Shown piece after piece: positions 50,095 to 58,304 of a DNA stretch of 64,000 nt. The notes under the pieces are model-generated. The model did no database searches, was not told the origin of the DNA, and saw only the letters and a program-made list of their open reading frames with translations. The position numbers and the translations under genes are program-made. This stretch comes from Natrinema salifodinae. Lineage in GTDB: Archaea; Halobacteriota; Halobacteria; Halobacteriales; Natrialbaceae. Within the stretch, counting starts at the first letter, position 1. Each line of letters begins with the position of its first letter. The stretch lies in the NCBI RefSeq assembly GCF_900110455.1, contig NZ_FOIS01000002.1, forward strand, positions 806,001 to 870,000. Reading direction: 5' to 3'.

Positions 50095-50570
50095 CTACAG
50101 GTCTCTCGCGGTGATTTTCATCCGATTTGTGACGGGAGCGGTACGCTTCTCCGCGCCGAAGACGGGCCGACACCGCTTCGCCTCGGTCGTCCGTAGGCAC
50201 TCGCAGAACGTCGGCCGCGAGACGGCCATCGACTGACCAGTTCCTCGCCGATCGACGGCCGCGGCCACTCGACGTAGCCGCCGAGGGCCGCCCGCTAACG
50301 CGCGGCAACCTGCCGGTCGATCAGCGCCGCCGCCAGGCTGGCGGCGAACGCCTGGCGAGTCTCGCTGTCGGACTCGCTGTCGCGTCGTGCTCGTGACGAT
50401 CACCAGGGACATGGGCGAATCAGTCGCAAGCGTCTCGGCGGAGAGGTGCCCGTACTCGATCCCGTGCGGTCCGCGCCCGCGCTCGACCGCACGTCTGATC
50501 GTCCTCGGCGCAAAATCGCTCCGATTACGAGATTTCGATCGCCGATACAGGCGTCTAAGACCCGTCACGT
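50095..50570 (-). pseudogene. degraded Bat-family (HTH_10) regulator
   Basis: Three reading-frame pieces on the minus strand line up with the end of a Bat regulator. Piece one has G-I-E-Y-G-H-L-S-A-E-T-L. Piece two has L-I-D-R-Q-V-A-A-R and a stop at 50295. Piece three has R-A-A-L-G-G-Y-V-E-W-P-R-P-S-I-G-E-E-L and then, after another shift, R-P-T-F-C-E-C-L-R-T-T-E-A-K. The intact regulator at 17461-19164 has the same order (L-T-D-K-Q-R-A-A-L ... Y-F-D-W-P-R ... A-T-F-N-Q-H-L-R-T-A-E). Multiple shifts argue for decay rather than a single sequencing error. Confidence 0.7.
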
Positions 50571-50636
50571 TCGGACCCTGGCCGTTTCGGACACGAAGGC
50601 TAGAGTGTTATACGTTACCACGTGTTAACCGTCCAT

Positions 50637-50828
50637 ATGTCGACCTACCGTTCACCCTTCGAACGACTCCGCGAGAAGTTCGACGAGTCCGAAATGCGCT
50701 GTCCGGCGTGTGGCTACGTCGACACCGACGGCAGCTGGCGCGTCACCACCACCGGGGATCGCGTCCGCTACCAGTTCATCTGCCCGACCTGCGACGCCGT
50801 CGAGACCAGGGAACTCCGGCTCGGGTAA
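50637..50828 (+). CDS. HVO_0649-family zinc-finger protein
   Basis: A 63-aa protein with two zinc knuckles, R-C-P-A-C-G-Y near residue 21 and F-I-C-P-T-C-D near 47. The start is S-T-Y-R-S-P-F-E-R-L-R and the end T-R-E-L-R-L-G, as in the haloarchaeal HVO_0649 family I recall. Role unknown; likely nucleic-acid or protein binding. A TATA-like gttata near 50608 is 29 bp upstream of the ATG at 50637. Confidence 0.78.
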   Translation: MSTYRSPFERLREKFDESEMRCPACGYVDTDGSWRVTTTGDRVRYQFICPTCDAVETRELRLG

Positions 50829-51180
50829 CGTGTCCGCGCCAACGATCGACGGACGGTGGACCGACCGCCGCCGACGTGCGGTTAGCGCCGGCGGTGGCCC
50901 GAGACCGGCCGCGACGGCCCGTTTCGTCACGACAACGGATGCTTTTCGAGCCTGAAGTGCGGTAACAACTCGCTTAGACGAACGACGGACTCGGCGCAAC
51001 GCCGGGTCCGACACCGACGGCGGATTCGACGGGACGCGAATCCAACGGCTCGGTTCCGCCTGGTGCCGACTCGATTCGGGACGACTGGCGGTCCGAAACG
51101 ACGGCGATGCGCGGCTCACAGCCGCTCAAAACCGGTTACGTCCGGTTCACGCCGAATTCTCAACGGCGATTTTCTCGACG
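50829..51180. other. gene-free spacer
   Basis: About 350 bp without an acceptable frame, RNA gene or repeat. It may hold the terminator of the zinc-finger gene. The end of the spacer becomes the promoter of the next gene. Confidence 0.3.
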
Positions 51181-51213
51181 ATAATCTCGTAACAGTCTGC
51201 CCGTTTTAGCCCG
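51181..51213 (+). promoter_or_regulatory. promoter element shared with the 7.8-kb paralogue
   Basis: ATAATCTCGTAACAGTC is followed six bases later by GTTTTAGCCC. The block ends 24-25 bases before the ATG at 51237, the same spacing as in the paralogue at 7808. The TTTTAG part would serve as the TATA region. Conservation outside the coding region suggests common regulation of the two secreted proteins. Confidence 0.65.
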
Positions 51214-51236
51214 AGAACGGCTGTACGTCGGGGCGT

Positions 51237-52628
51237 ATGGTTTCACGACCGCGAACACTCGGTGTCGCGTTCGTTGCCGTGCTCGTCGTGCTCGCGGGGG
51301 GTCCCGCCCTCGCCGGTAGCACGACCACGAGCGCGGCCGCGGACGACGATGCCGGAGACATGAGCGCACCGAGCGCGACGCTCGAAAACGTACAGGTCGA
51401 GACGCTGGAACTCGAGAACGTCACCGTCGAGAACGCGACGATCGAGGAACTCAGCGTTCAAGAGCTGGGCATCGAGGACAGCGAGGAACTCGAACAAGAA
51501 CTGAACGATACCGAAGACGGGGGCGAAGACAACCAGTCCGAGGGCGACGAGAACCAAAGCGATGGCGCTGAGAACCAGAGCGCCGAGGGAGATAACCAGT
51601 CCCAACAGGAAGTGACGATCTCAGACGTCTCCTTCGAGACGCTGGCCCTCGAGAACGTTTCTGTCGACGATCTCCAGACCGACGGAGGCGGCATGGACGG
51701 TAACCAGACCGATGCCGGCAACGAGTCGGAGGACGGTAACCAGACCGACGCCGAAGATGGCAACGAGTCAGCCGAAGACGGTAACCAGACCGAAGCTGAT
51801 GGCGGCAACGAGTCGGAGGACGGCAACCAGTCCGCCGAAGACGGCAACGAATCGGCCGAAGACGGCAACGAGTCGACCGGGATCGACCAGGTGATCGGCG
51901 AGGACGCCGACAACGTGACGATCCAGGACCTGACGATCGAGGAGATGAACGCCGAACAGCTGACGATCGAGAACCTCAACGTCGAGGAAGACGAGGGCGG
52001 CATCCTCTCGGGTATCTCCGACTTCGTCGGCGGTCTGTTCGGCGGTGACGGCGGCGACGGTGGCGATGGTGGCGACGGCGGCGACGGCGGCGCGAACGAG
52101 TCCGACGCCGGCGGCGAAGAGATCGAGGCGCTGACCATTGAGCAGTTCGACGTCGACGAGATCACCGTCGAGACGATGGACGTCAACACCCTCGAGAGCC
52201 AGGACGGCGGGAACCAGACGGCCGAAGACGGCAACGAGACGGAAAACGAGACGAACGAAACCGACGACGAGGCGGCCGCAGGCGAAAACGAAACTGACGA
52301 GGGCGAAGACGGTAACGAGACCGAAGCCGATGGCGGCAACGAATCGGCCGAAGATGGCAACGAGTCAGCCGAAGACGGCAACGAAACCGCCGCGGACGGA
52401 GCTGAGGGCGAGACGATCTCGTCACTCTCCGCGGGGACGATGACGATCGAAAACGTCACCGCTGATACCGTTTCCCTCGGCGAAACAGAGGGGCTACAGG
52501 ACGCACTCGAACAGCAACAGTCCGACGGCGGCAATCAGACCGACGACGGGAACGAATCTGACAACGAGTCAGACGGGGGCGGCGGCAACGAGTCTAACGG
52601 CGGCGACGAGGGCATGGCACTCGGCTGA
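51237..52628 (+). CDS. secreted sequon-rich pentad-repeat protein (copy 2)
   Basis: A 463-aa paralogue of the 6171-7808 protein. The signal peptide (M-V-S-R-P-R-T-L-G-V-A-F-V) and five pentad blocks match in order: V-E-T-L-E-L-E-N-V-T-V-E-N-A-T-I near 55; D-V-S-F-E-T-L-A-L-E-N-V near 130; V-T-I-Q-D-L-T-I-E-E-M near 228; L-T-I-E-Q-F-D-V-D-E-I-T-V near 300; I-S-S-L-S-A-G-T-M-T-I near 395. The linkers differ: here Gly/Asn/Gln-rich with N-Q-S, N-Q-T, N-E-S and a G-D-G run, but still over 30 sequons by my count. There is no C-terminal anchor. Function unknown; secretion and glycosylation inferred. Confidence 0.85.
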   Translation: MVSRPRTLGVAFVAVLVVLAGGPALAGSTTTSAAADDDAGDMSAPSATLENVQVETLELENVTVENATIEELSVQELGIEDSEELEQELNDTEDGGEDNQSEGDENQSDGAENQSAEGDNQSQQEVTISDVSFETLALENVSVDDLQTDGGGMDGNQTDAGNESEDGNQTDAEDGNESAEDGNQTEADGGNESEDGNQSAEDGNESAEDGNESTGIDQVIGEDADNVTIQDLTIEEMNAEQLTIENLNVEEDEGGILSGISDFVGGLFGGDGGDGGDGGDGGDGGANESDAGGEEIEALTIEQFDVDEITVETMDVNTLESQDGGNQTAEDGNETENETNETDDEAAAGENETDEGEDGNETEADGGNESAEDGNESAEDGNETAADGAEGETISSLSAGTMTIENVTADTVSLGETEGLQDALEQQQSDGGNQTDDGNESDNESDGGGGNESNGGDEGMALG

Positions 52629-52737
52629 CCAGCCGAACCGATCGGTTGCACCGCCGTAGCGTCGAATCGGTACCGGAGTGATTCGACGTGCCGTCGGCAC
52701 CGTTCCGACGGCCGACTACCCGCGCCGGACCGGCGCG

Positions 52738-53304
52738 CTATTTTCGGTCCGGTCCGCGCTCCTCGAACAGGCGATAGTACGAGAGAGCGAGTACCGTCCG
52801 CCCGTCGCGGATTTCGTTGTCCGCAACTGCATCCGTCAGCTCGTCGAACGACCGCGTCCGAACGCGAATGCTCTCGTTGTGATCGAGTCGCTGTTCAGCG
52901 GTCGGCCGACAGCCCCGGGCGACGAAAAAGTGTAAGACGGCGTCCGCGATCCCGTTGGCTGGCTCGACGGTCACGAGCGGCTCGAGCGACTCGGCCTCGT
53001 AGCCCGTCTCCTCGGCAAGTTCCCGCCTGGCCGCGGCCTCGAGATCGTCGTCTTCGGGTTCGGTGCCGCCGACGGGGAGGCCGCGGCTGATCCGGGAGAC
53101 CGCCTGGCGCCACTCCTCAATGCAGACGACGTCGCCGTCGGGGGTAAACGGCAGGACGCAGACGCTCGGCGGTTCCGAGAGGTAATCGAACTCGGTTTCA
53201 GTGCCGTCCGGCAGTTGAACGGATTCGTTAACAACATCAAAACCGGGACAAGAGTAGGCTACTCGGCGCTCGGTGGTCTCCCAGGCGAGTCGATCGTCCG
53301 ACAT
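52738..53304 (-). CDS. NUDIX hydrolase (ADP-ribose pyrophosphatase-like)
   Basis: A 188-aa Mg-dependent pyrophosphohydrolase. The NUDIX box is G-G-T-E-P-E-D-D-D-L-E-A-A-A-R-R-E-L-A-E-E-T-G-Y near residue 84, with the R-E-L-x-E-E core intact and one extra residue in the loop. V-C-V-L-P-F-T and E-W-R-Q-A-V precede it, as in ADP-ribose or nucleoside-diphosphate-sugar hydrolases. Start at M-S-D-D-R-L-A-W; upstream open codons look intergenic. Confidence 0.85.
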   Translation of the reverse strand: MSDDRLAWETTERRVAYSCPGFDVVNESVQLPDGTETEFDYLSEPPSVCVLPFTPDGDVVCIEEWRQAVSRISRGLPVGGTEPEDDDLEAAARRELAEETGYEAESLEPLVTVEPANGIADAVLHFFVARGCRPTAEQRLDHNESIRVRTRSFDELTDAVADNEIRDGRTVLALSYYRLFEERGPDRK

Positions 53305-53599
53305 AGCGGCTGCTACGGCAGTGGCCGTCAAAAACGCCGCGTCACGCATGCGTCGTCGCCGACGCGCGTCGCTACGGCTGGCGGAATCACCGGCACGGAA
53401 GCGGTTCTACGTGGTGCCTTCCGCCCGCTCGGCGGTTCGCGTTCGGGTCGGTTCTGACGCGGACTGCACGCGCGACGGCCAGGCGGACGACGACCACCGT
53501 TGTCCCGGTTTCATCTCCCGTTAAAGGCCGTCCCGGACGCCTTGGCCGCTTCATAACAAAACCACAGGACGGTGAACGTCGTCACTCAGAGGGTGATCC

Positions 53600-53875
53600 A
53601 TGGACCAGCTCACTGGCTTCCAACGTGACCTATTGTACGTGATCGCAGGGAAAGACCGGCCGTCAGGGCAGGAGATTCTCGACGATATCAATGACTATAT
53701 CGAGCAGCCGGTCACCCACGGCCGGCTATATCCGAACCTCGATACGCTCGTCGAGAAGGACCTCGTCGAGAAGGGACAACTCGACCGACGGACGAACTAC
53801 TACGCGCTGACGCCGAAGGGCCGACGCGCGCTGCAGCGCCGTCAGGAGTGGGTCGACCAGTACGTCGACGTCTGA
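53600..53875 (+). CDS. PadR-family transcriptional regulator
   Basis: A 91-aa winged-helix protein: F-Q-R-D-L-L-Y-V-I-A-G near residue 7, S-G-Q-E-I-L-D-D-I near 22, recognition helix V-T-H-G-R-L-Y-P-N-L-D-T-L near 38, and the wing N-Y-Y-A-L-T-P-K-G near 66. Stand-alone PadR proteins act as dimers, often responding to stress. The preceding 295 bp (53305-53599) hold no gene. Confidence 0.88.
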   Translation: MDQLTGFQRDLLYVIAGKDRPSGQEILDDINDYIEQPVTHGRLYPNLDTLVEKDLVEKGQLDRRTNYYALTPKGRRALQRRQEWVDQYVDV

Positions 53876-54070
53876 CTTCTGACGCCGCAGTGCTCTCTCG
53901 CGTTGCCACAGTGACCGAATAGCGGCTGGGTTCGCGTTCGCCGTCGTCTTCACGCGTCGCGTCCGTCTCGGAACGGCTCGCGCGGTCCAGTCGAGTGAAC
54001 GGCGGGCCGCGGACCGAACGGTCGATCGGCGGCTATCGGCGACCGTTCGGCGGCTATCGGTCGACGGCCG

Positions 54071-54310
54071 TCACCGAGCGTCGTCGAGATCGACGACCGT
54101 CTCCAGATCCGCGGTCAGCCACGCGTTCAGTTTCTCCGTCGTCGAGCCGTCGTGGGGCACGAGCGTGCAGCGATCGTTGCCGGACTCGTAGCGGACGACA
54201 ATGGCGTCGAACAGCACCGCGTCGGGGTCGCTCCCATCGGTCTCGGTCGCGGATTCGGATTCGTATTCGTGGGCAGTTCCCTCGTCGGTCCCGTCGGCAG
54301 AGCCATCCAT
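54071..54310 (-). CDS. DUF7511-like small protein (copy 1)
   Basis: A 79-aa acidic protein. After an acidic N-terminal tail comes the domain A-I-V-V-R-Y-E-S-G-N-D-R-C-T-L-V-P-H-D, then L-N-A-W-L-T-A-D-L-E-T-V-V-D-L-D-D-A-R. The gene at 63436 has the same layout, so both belong to one haloarchaeal family, which I recall as DUF7511. Role unknown. The 325-bp stretch 54311-54635 upstream has nothing recognisable. Confidence 0.65.
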   Translation of the reverse strand: MDGSADGTDEGTAHEYESESATETDGSDPDAVLFDAIVVRYESGNDRCTLVPHDGSTTEKLNAWLTADLETVVDLDDAR

Positions 54311-54635
54311 GATAGTCCAGGCGAGCACCGTCGCCACCGTCCGCTAGGCGCAGACGGTACAAAACCACTGCTAGTTCCGGTATAGAGCGTTCGGGTGCGC
54401 TCGGTACCGGTCGGGAACCGTCTCGATCCGGTTCGACGTCGACCCGGATCGCCGACCACCGACCGCCGATCCGAGAGCGCCGTGACGGCGATAACCGCGA
54501 GTACGGGACTCGAAACAGTTCGTACGGACCCGTGAACGAGAGAAACGGCTCCGTACAGCACCGGCCGACCACGCGAACCGCCGCCGATGTCGAGGTCCGA
54601 GCCGGAGTTCGGATCGGTGCCCGGACTCCCGGTGA

Positions 54636-55355
54636 CTAGAACTCGACCGAGTCGAGGTCCGCCTCTAACTCCGCGACGTGCTCGTTGAACGCCTCGACGA
54701 ACGCGGGCACGTCGTCGACCAGGCGACGGACTTCGGGAGCGGCGGGCGGGCCGTACTGCGAGAGGAGGTAGACGCCGTCGGAGCCGCCGACGCGCAGGTA
54801 GGAGGCGACGTCGCCGTCCCACTTCAGCTCCCAGCGGGTTCCCGAGATCGTCGTCGCGTAGGTGCCGTAGTCGCCGTTGTAGCGGTGAAGTTGGCTGGCC
54901 ATCGCGTTTCCGACCTCGCGGACGCGATTGACGATGCGGTCGCGCTCGGCGACGAGTTCCGCCGTCGACTCGACTTCGGGGAAGTCGTCCGGCGCGTCCG
55001 CGAACAGCCCATCGAAGGAACGGACGTACTCGTTGTACGCCCGGACGAACGAGCCGTAGTCAGCCATCGCCGTCTCGAGGGCCTCGGGCTCGGGCGGCTG
55101 TTTGCTCGAGACGACGTAGGTCTCCGCGCCCGAATTCGGGTCGAACCGGAGGTAGTCGACGTCACCGGCCTCGTACTTGAGCGTCCACTCTCCGCCGTCG
55201 GTTTCGAAGGTCTCCTGCCCGTAGTCGCCGCCCTGGAGGACGGCGAGTTCCCGCGCGATCTCGCCGGCGTGGGCGCGCACGCGGGCCGCCAGGTCGTTGC
55301 GTCGCTCGGCGATCTCGTCCATCCCCTCGACGTCGGTCTCGAGTCCGTCGGTCAT
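54636..55355 (-). CDS. haloarchaeal protein with internally duplicated domain
   Basis: A 239-aa cytosolic protein of unknown function. Two halves are alike: G-D-Y-G-Q-E-T-F-E-T ... W-T-L-K-Y-E-A-G-D-V-D-Y-L-R-F ... F-V-R-A-Y-N-E-Y-V in residues about 43-115, and G-D-Y-G-T-Y-A-T-T-I ... W-E-L-K-W-D-G-D-V-A-S-Y-L-R-V ... F-V-E-A-F-N-E-H-V in about 158-230. Each has a helix, a three-stranded sheet and a helix. Duplication of an ancestral domain is clear. The ATG at 55355 gives a plausible short N-terminus. Confidence 0.75.
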   Translation of the reverse strand: MTDGLETDVEGMDEIAERRNDLAARVRAHAGEIARELAVLQGGDYGQETFETDGGEWTLKYEAGDVDYLRFDPNSGAETYVVSSKQPPEPEALETAMADYGSFVRAYNEYVRSFDGLFADAPDDFPEVESTAELVAERDRIVNRVREVGNAMASQLHRYNGDYGTYATTISGTRWELKWDGDVASYLRVGGSDGVYLLSQYGPPAAPEVRRLVDDVPAFVEAFNEHVAELEADLDSVEF

Positions 55356-55518
55356 CAGTCGAGGGAGGGCCCGACGGACAGTAACGGTTGTGCCTCGGGG
55401 CGACGAGCGGCAAGGCGGCCACGGTAACCGTCGAAGCGACGGTCGGGAGGCGGTCGAGGCGCGACGCGAGGGCGGCGATCGGACCGCTCCGATCGAGCGA
55501 GCGATGCGGCCGACAGAC

Positions 55519-55875
55519 TCACCCGCTGTCGTTCCCTCCGCCTCCGTTTCCACCACCGCTCTCGTTGCCGCCCTCGTTTTCGTTCTCCGCTTCAGTTTCG
55601 CCGCCTTCCGCGCTCTCGCCCTCGGGGGCGCCGCCCGAGTCGTTCTCGCTCTCGTTGGATTCCTCGCCAGTCTCGTTCGCGTTGTCGCCGGTCGGCGAGT
55701 CTTCGACGTCCTGGCCGTCGCCGGTTCCCTCTTCGCTCTCGGTTTCGCCCTCTTCCTCTTCTTCCCCGGTCCCGCCCCCGCCCGGGCCGCCACAGCCGGC
55801 GAGCAGGGCCGTCGACGCAGCGGCGCCGGTCAGTTGCAGTACTCGCCGACGGCCGAGTGCCTCCCGATCGGTCAT
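55519..55875 (-). CDS. Tat-exported lipoprotein with acidic sequon-rich tail
   Basis: A 118-aa protein. The N-terminus G-R-R-R-V-L-Q-L-T-G is a twin-arginine signal, followed by a lipobox L-L-A-G-C, implying a lipid anchor at the outer face. The rest is low complexity: Gly, Glu, Ser, Asn, with N-E-T, N-E-S and N-D-S sequons. There is no folded domain, so it may be a glycosylated spacer or truncated binding protein. The ATG at 55875 is chosen because it places the Arg pair at residues 9-10. Confidence 0.7.
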   Translation of the reverse strand: MTDREALGRRRVLQLTGAAASTALLAGCGGPGGGGTGEEEEEGETESEEGTGDGQDVEDSPTGDNANETGEESNESENDSGGAPEGESAEGGETEAENENEGGNESGGGNGGGGNDSG

Positions 55876-56082
55876 ACGGGAGCCCTCGCCGTCGTCCGTG
55901 ATAAGCCGCCAGCCGACACTTGCGTGGTCGTTGCGTGGCGGCGGGTGGGTGGGGCGCGGACGAACGGAATCGCGCCGGGACCCGTCTCTCCGTCTTACCG
56001 TCAACCCGTCCACGACGGAGCGGGTTTGCCGTCGGGATGAGTAGGCACTACAGCCAAGTCACAGGCCGACGAACGCCGGTCC

Positions 56083-56472
56083 ATGGGTTCGATTCCCGAC
56101 GAGTTCCACGAGCTGTTCGAGAAGGAAACGTTCGCGCACGTCGCCACCCTCACCGAGGAAGGGCTCCCGCACGTAACGCCGGTCTGGATCGACTACGACG
56201 CGGACGACGACCGCCTGTTGGTCAACACCGAACGCGGCCGCCAGAAGGAGCGAAACGTCCGGAACAATCCCGGCGTCGGCGTCAGCATGACCGATCCCGA
56301 CGACCCCTACACCCACCTCTCGGTGATCGGCGAGGTCGACGAGATCACGACCGAAGGGGCGCGCGAACACATCGACGTGCTGGCCCAGCGGTACATGGAC
56401 GTCGACGAGTATCCGAATCCGATCGAAACCGAACGCGTGCTCCTGCGGATTCGGCCGGATCGCGTCCTGTGA
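56083..56472 (+). CDS. PPOX-class (F420/FMN) split-barrel oxidoreductase
   Basis: A 129-aa protein of the pyridoxamine-phosphate-oxidase-like fold. F-A-H-V-A-T-L-T-E-E-G-L-P-H-V-T-P-V-W-I-D at about 17-37, L-L-V-N-T-E-R-G-R-Q-K-E-R-N-V-R near 45, and V-G-V-S-M-T-D-P near 64 are characteristic. Many archaeal members are F420-dependent reductases. Start M-G-S-I-P-D-E-F-H matches the family. Confidence 0.85.
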   Translation: MGSIPDEFHELFEKETFAHVATLTEEGLPHVTPVWIDYDADDDRLLVNTERGRQKERNVRNNPGVGVSMTDPDDPYTHLSVIGEVDEITTEGAREHIDVLAQRYMDVDEYPNPIETERVLLRIRPDRVL

Positions 56473-56569
56473 ACCCTCGGCGTCCGAAGCGGTTCGACGA
56501 CCGGTCCCGGCTTTTCTGCGGGAGCTGCAGGGTGGGCGATTAATGGACAGCGGTGTGGACGGGTCGACC

Positions 56570-58150
56570 ATGCAGTCCACAGCCGACCTGCTCGTCGACT
56601 GTCTCGAAGCCGAGGGCGTCGAGCGCGTCTTCGGGGTCCCGGGCGAGGAAATCGAGGATCTGCTGTTCTCCCTTCGAGACTCCTCGATCCGATTCGTCCC
56701 GACGCGCCACGAACAGGGCGCGGCGTTCATGGCCGACGTCCACGGGCGGCTGACCGGCGACGCGGGCGTCTGTCTGTCGACGCTAGGCCCCGGCGCGACG
56801 AACCTCATGACCGGCGTCGCCGACGCCCACCTCGACAAGAGTCCCGTCGTCGCCATCACCGGTCAGGGCGGCCGCGAGCGCCTCCACAAGGAGAGTCACC
56901 AGGCGCTCGACGTGGTCGACATCTTCGAGCCGATCGTCGAGTGGAACACCCAGATCGGCGAGCCCGAGATCACACCCGAATCGGTGCGCAAGGCGTTCAA
57001 GCTCGCCGAGTACGAGAAGCCCGGCGCGACCCATCTGGAGTTCCCCGAGGACGTCGCCGCCGAGGCGGTCGACGCCGAGCCGATCGCGATCCGCGATCCC
57101 GTGCGCCGGCCGGACCCCGACGACGAGTCGGCCGAGAGCGCGGCGCGGCTGCTCGAGGCGGCCGAGCGGCCGATCGTCCTCGCGGGCAACGGCGCGGTGC
57201 GGACCCCCGCGTCGGAGAGCATCCGCGCGCTCGTCGACCGCGTGGGCGTGCCCGTCGTCGAGACGTACATGGGCAAGGGCGCGATCTCCGACCGCGAGCC
57301 GGCCTCGCTGATGACCCTCGATTCGGGCCCCGACGACGAGGCCGCGCGGGCGATCGAGCGGGCCGACTGCGTCGTCGCGGTCGGCTACGACATCGCCGAG
57401 CACGACCCGGAGGGGTGGAACCCCGACCTCGACAAGACGATCGTTCACGTCGACTACGAGCCCGCGGAGGTCTACCGCCACTACAACCCCGACGTGGAGA
57501 TCGTCGCGGACGTCGGCGCCGCGCTCGAAGCGATCGACGAGCGCCTGCCCGACGGGGCGTGTTCGCTGTGGTGTAACGACCTCCACGATCGGCTGCTCGA
57601 CTCGGTGCTGGAGCCGCCCGCCGAAAGCGATCCGATCACCGTTCGGAACGCCCTCCCGCTGGTGCGCGGCGTGATGGACGACGCGGACGTGCTCGTCTCG
57701 GACGTCGGCAGCCACAAGATGGCGATCGCTCAGTCGTTCCCGACCTACGAGCCAAACACCTGCGTGATCTCGAACGGCCTGGCCAGCATGGGCATCGCCG
57801 TCCCGGGCGCGCTCGCAGCGGACCTGGCGACCGAGGCGAACGTGGTCGCCGCGACCGGCGACGGCGGGTTCATGATGAACGCGGCGGAGCTCGAGACCGC
57901 GACGCGGCTGGACTGTAGCTTCACGACCGTCGTCTTCAACGACGAGGACTACGGGCTGATCTCCGAGAAGCAGGAATCGCACCGGGGCGAGCACACCGGA
58001 ACGGAGCTGACGAACCCCGATCTCGTGACGTTCGCCGAGAGCTTCGGCATCGAGGCCTACCGGCCCGAGTCGTGGGACGAGATCCACCAGGCGTTCGCGG
58101 ACGCGGTGCCGTCCGACGACCCGGCACTGATCGAGGTCCGACTCGACTGA
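56570..58150 (+). CDS. acetolactate synthase-like ThDP enzyme, large subunit
   Basis: A 526-aa thiamine-diphosphate enzyme. The catalytic Glu is in R-H-E-Q-G-A-A-F-M, about residue 50. The ThDP motif is G-D-G-G-F-M-M-N followed by V-F-N-D-E-D-Y-G-L-I. L-S-T-L-G-P-G-A-T-N and G-Q-G-G-R-E-R are family loops. Because no ilvN-like small subunit is nearby, a catabolic (AlsS-type) role or a related carboligase is as likely as branched-chain synthesis. The next gene, 155 bp on, is an aldehyde dehydrogenase. An ATG at 56543 is also open. Confidence 0.85.
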   Translation: MQSTADLLVDCLEAEGVERVFGVPGEEIEDLLFSLRDSSIRFVPTRHEQGAAFMADVHGRLTGDAGVCLSTLGPGATNLMTGVADAHLDKSPVVAITGQGGRERLHKESHQALDVVDIFEPIVEWNTQIGEPEITPESVRKAFKLAEYEKPGATHLEFPEDVAAEAVDAEPIAIRDPVRRPDPDDESAESAARLLEAAERPIVLAGNGAVRTPASESIRALVDRVGVPVVETYMGKGAISDREPASLMTLDSGPDDEAARAIERADCVVAVGYDIAEHDPEGWNPDLDKTIVHVDYEPAEVYRHYNPDVEIVADVGAALEAIDERLPDGACSLWCNDLHDRLLDSVLEPPAESDPITVRNALPLVRGVMDDADVLVSDVGSHKMAIAQSFPTYEPNTCVISNGLASMGIAVPGALAADLATEANVVAATGDGGFMMNAAELETATRLDCSFTTVVFNDEDYGLISEKQESHRGEHTGTELTNPDLVTFAESFGIEAYRPESWDEIHQAFADAVPSDDPALIEVRLD

Positions 58151-58304
58151 GGCGGCCGCTGGGAATCGGCGGTCGATTCCGATCGTACTCGGCGGCGAGA
58201 GTCGGGCCGGCCGGACACTCGCTGCGAGACGCCCTTCACGCCGTCCGGACTCTCACGCCGATCGCCCTCGGCGACTTTTCCGTGACGGCCGCGTAGGGCG
58301 GTCC

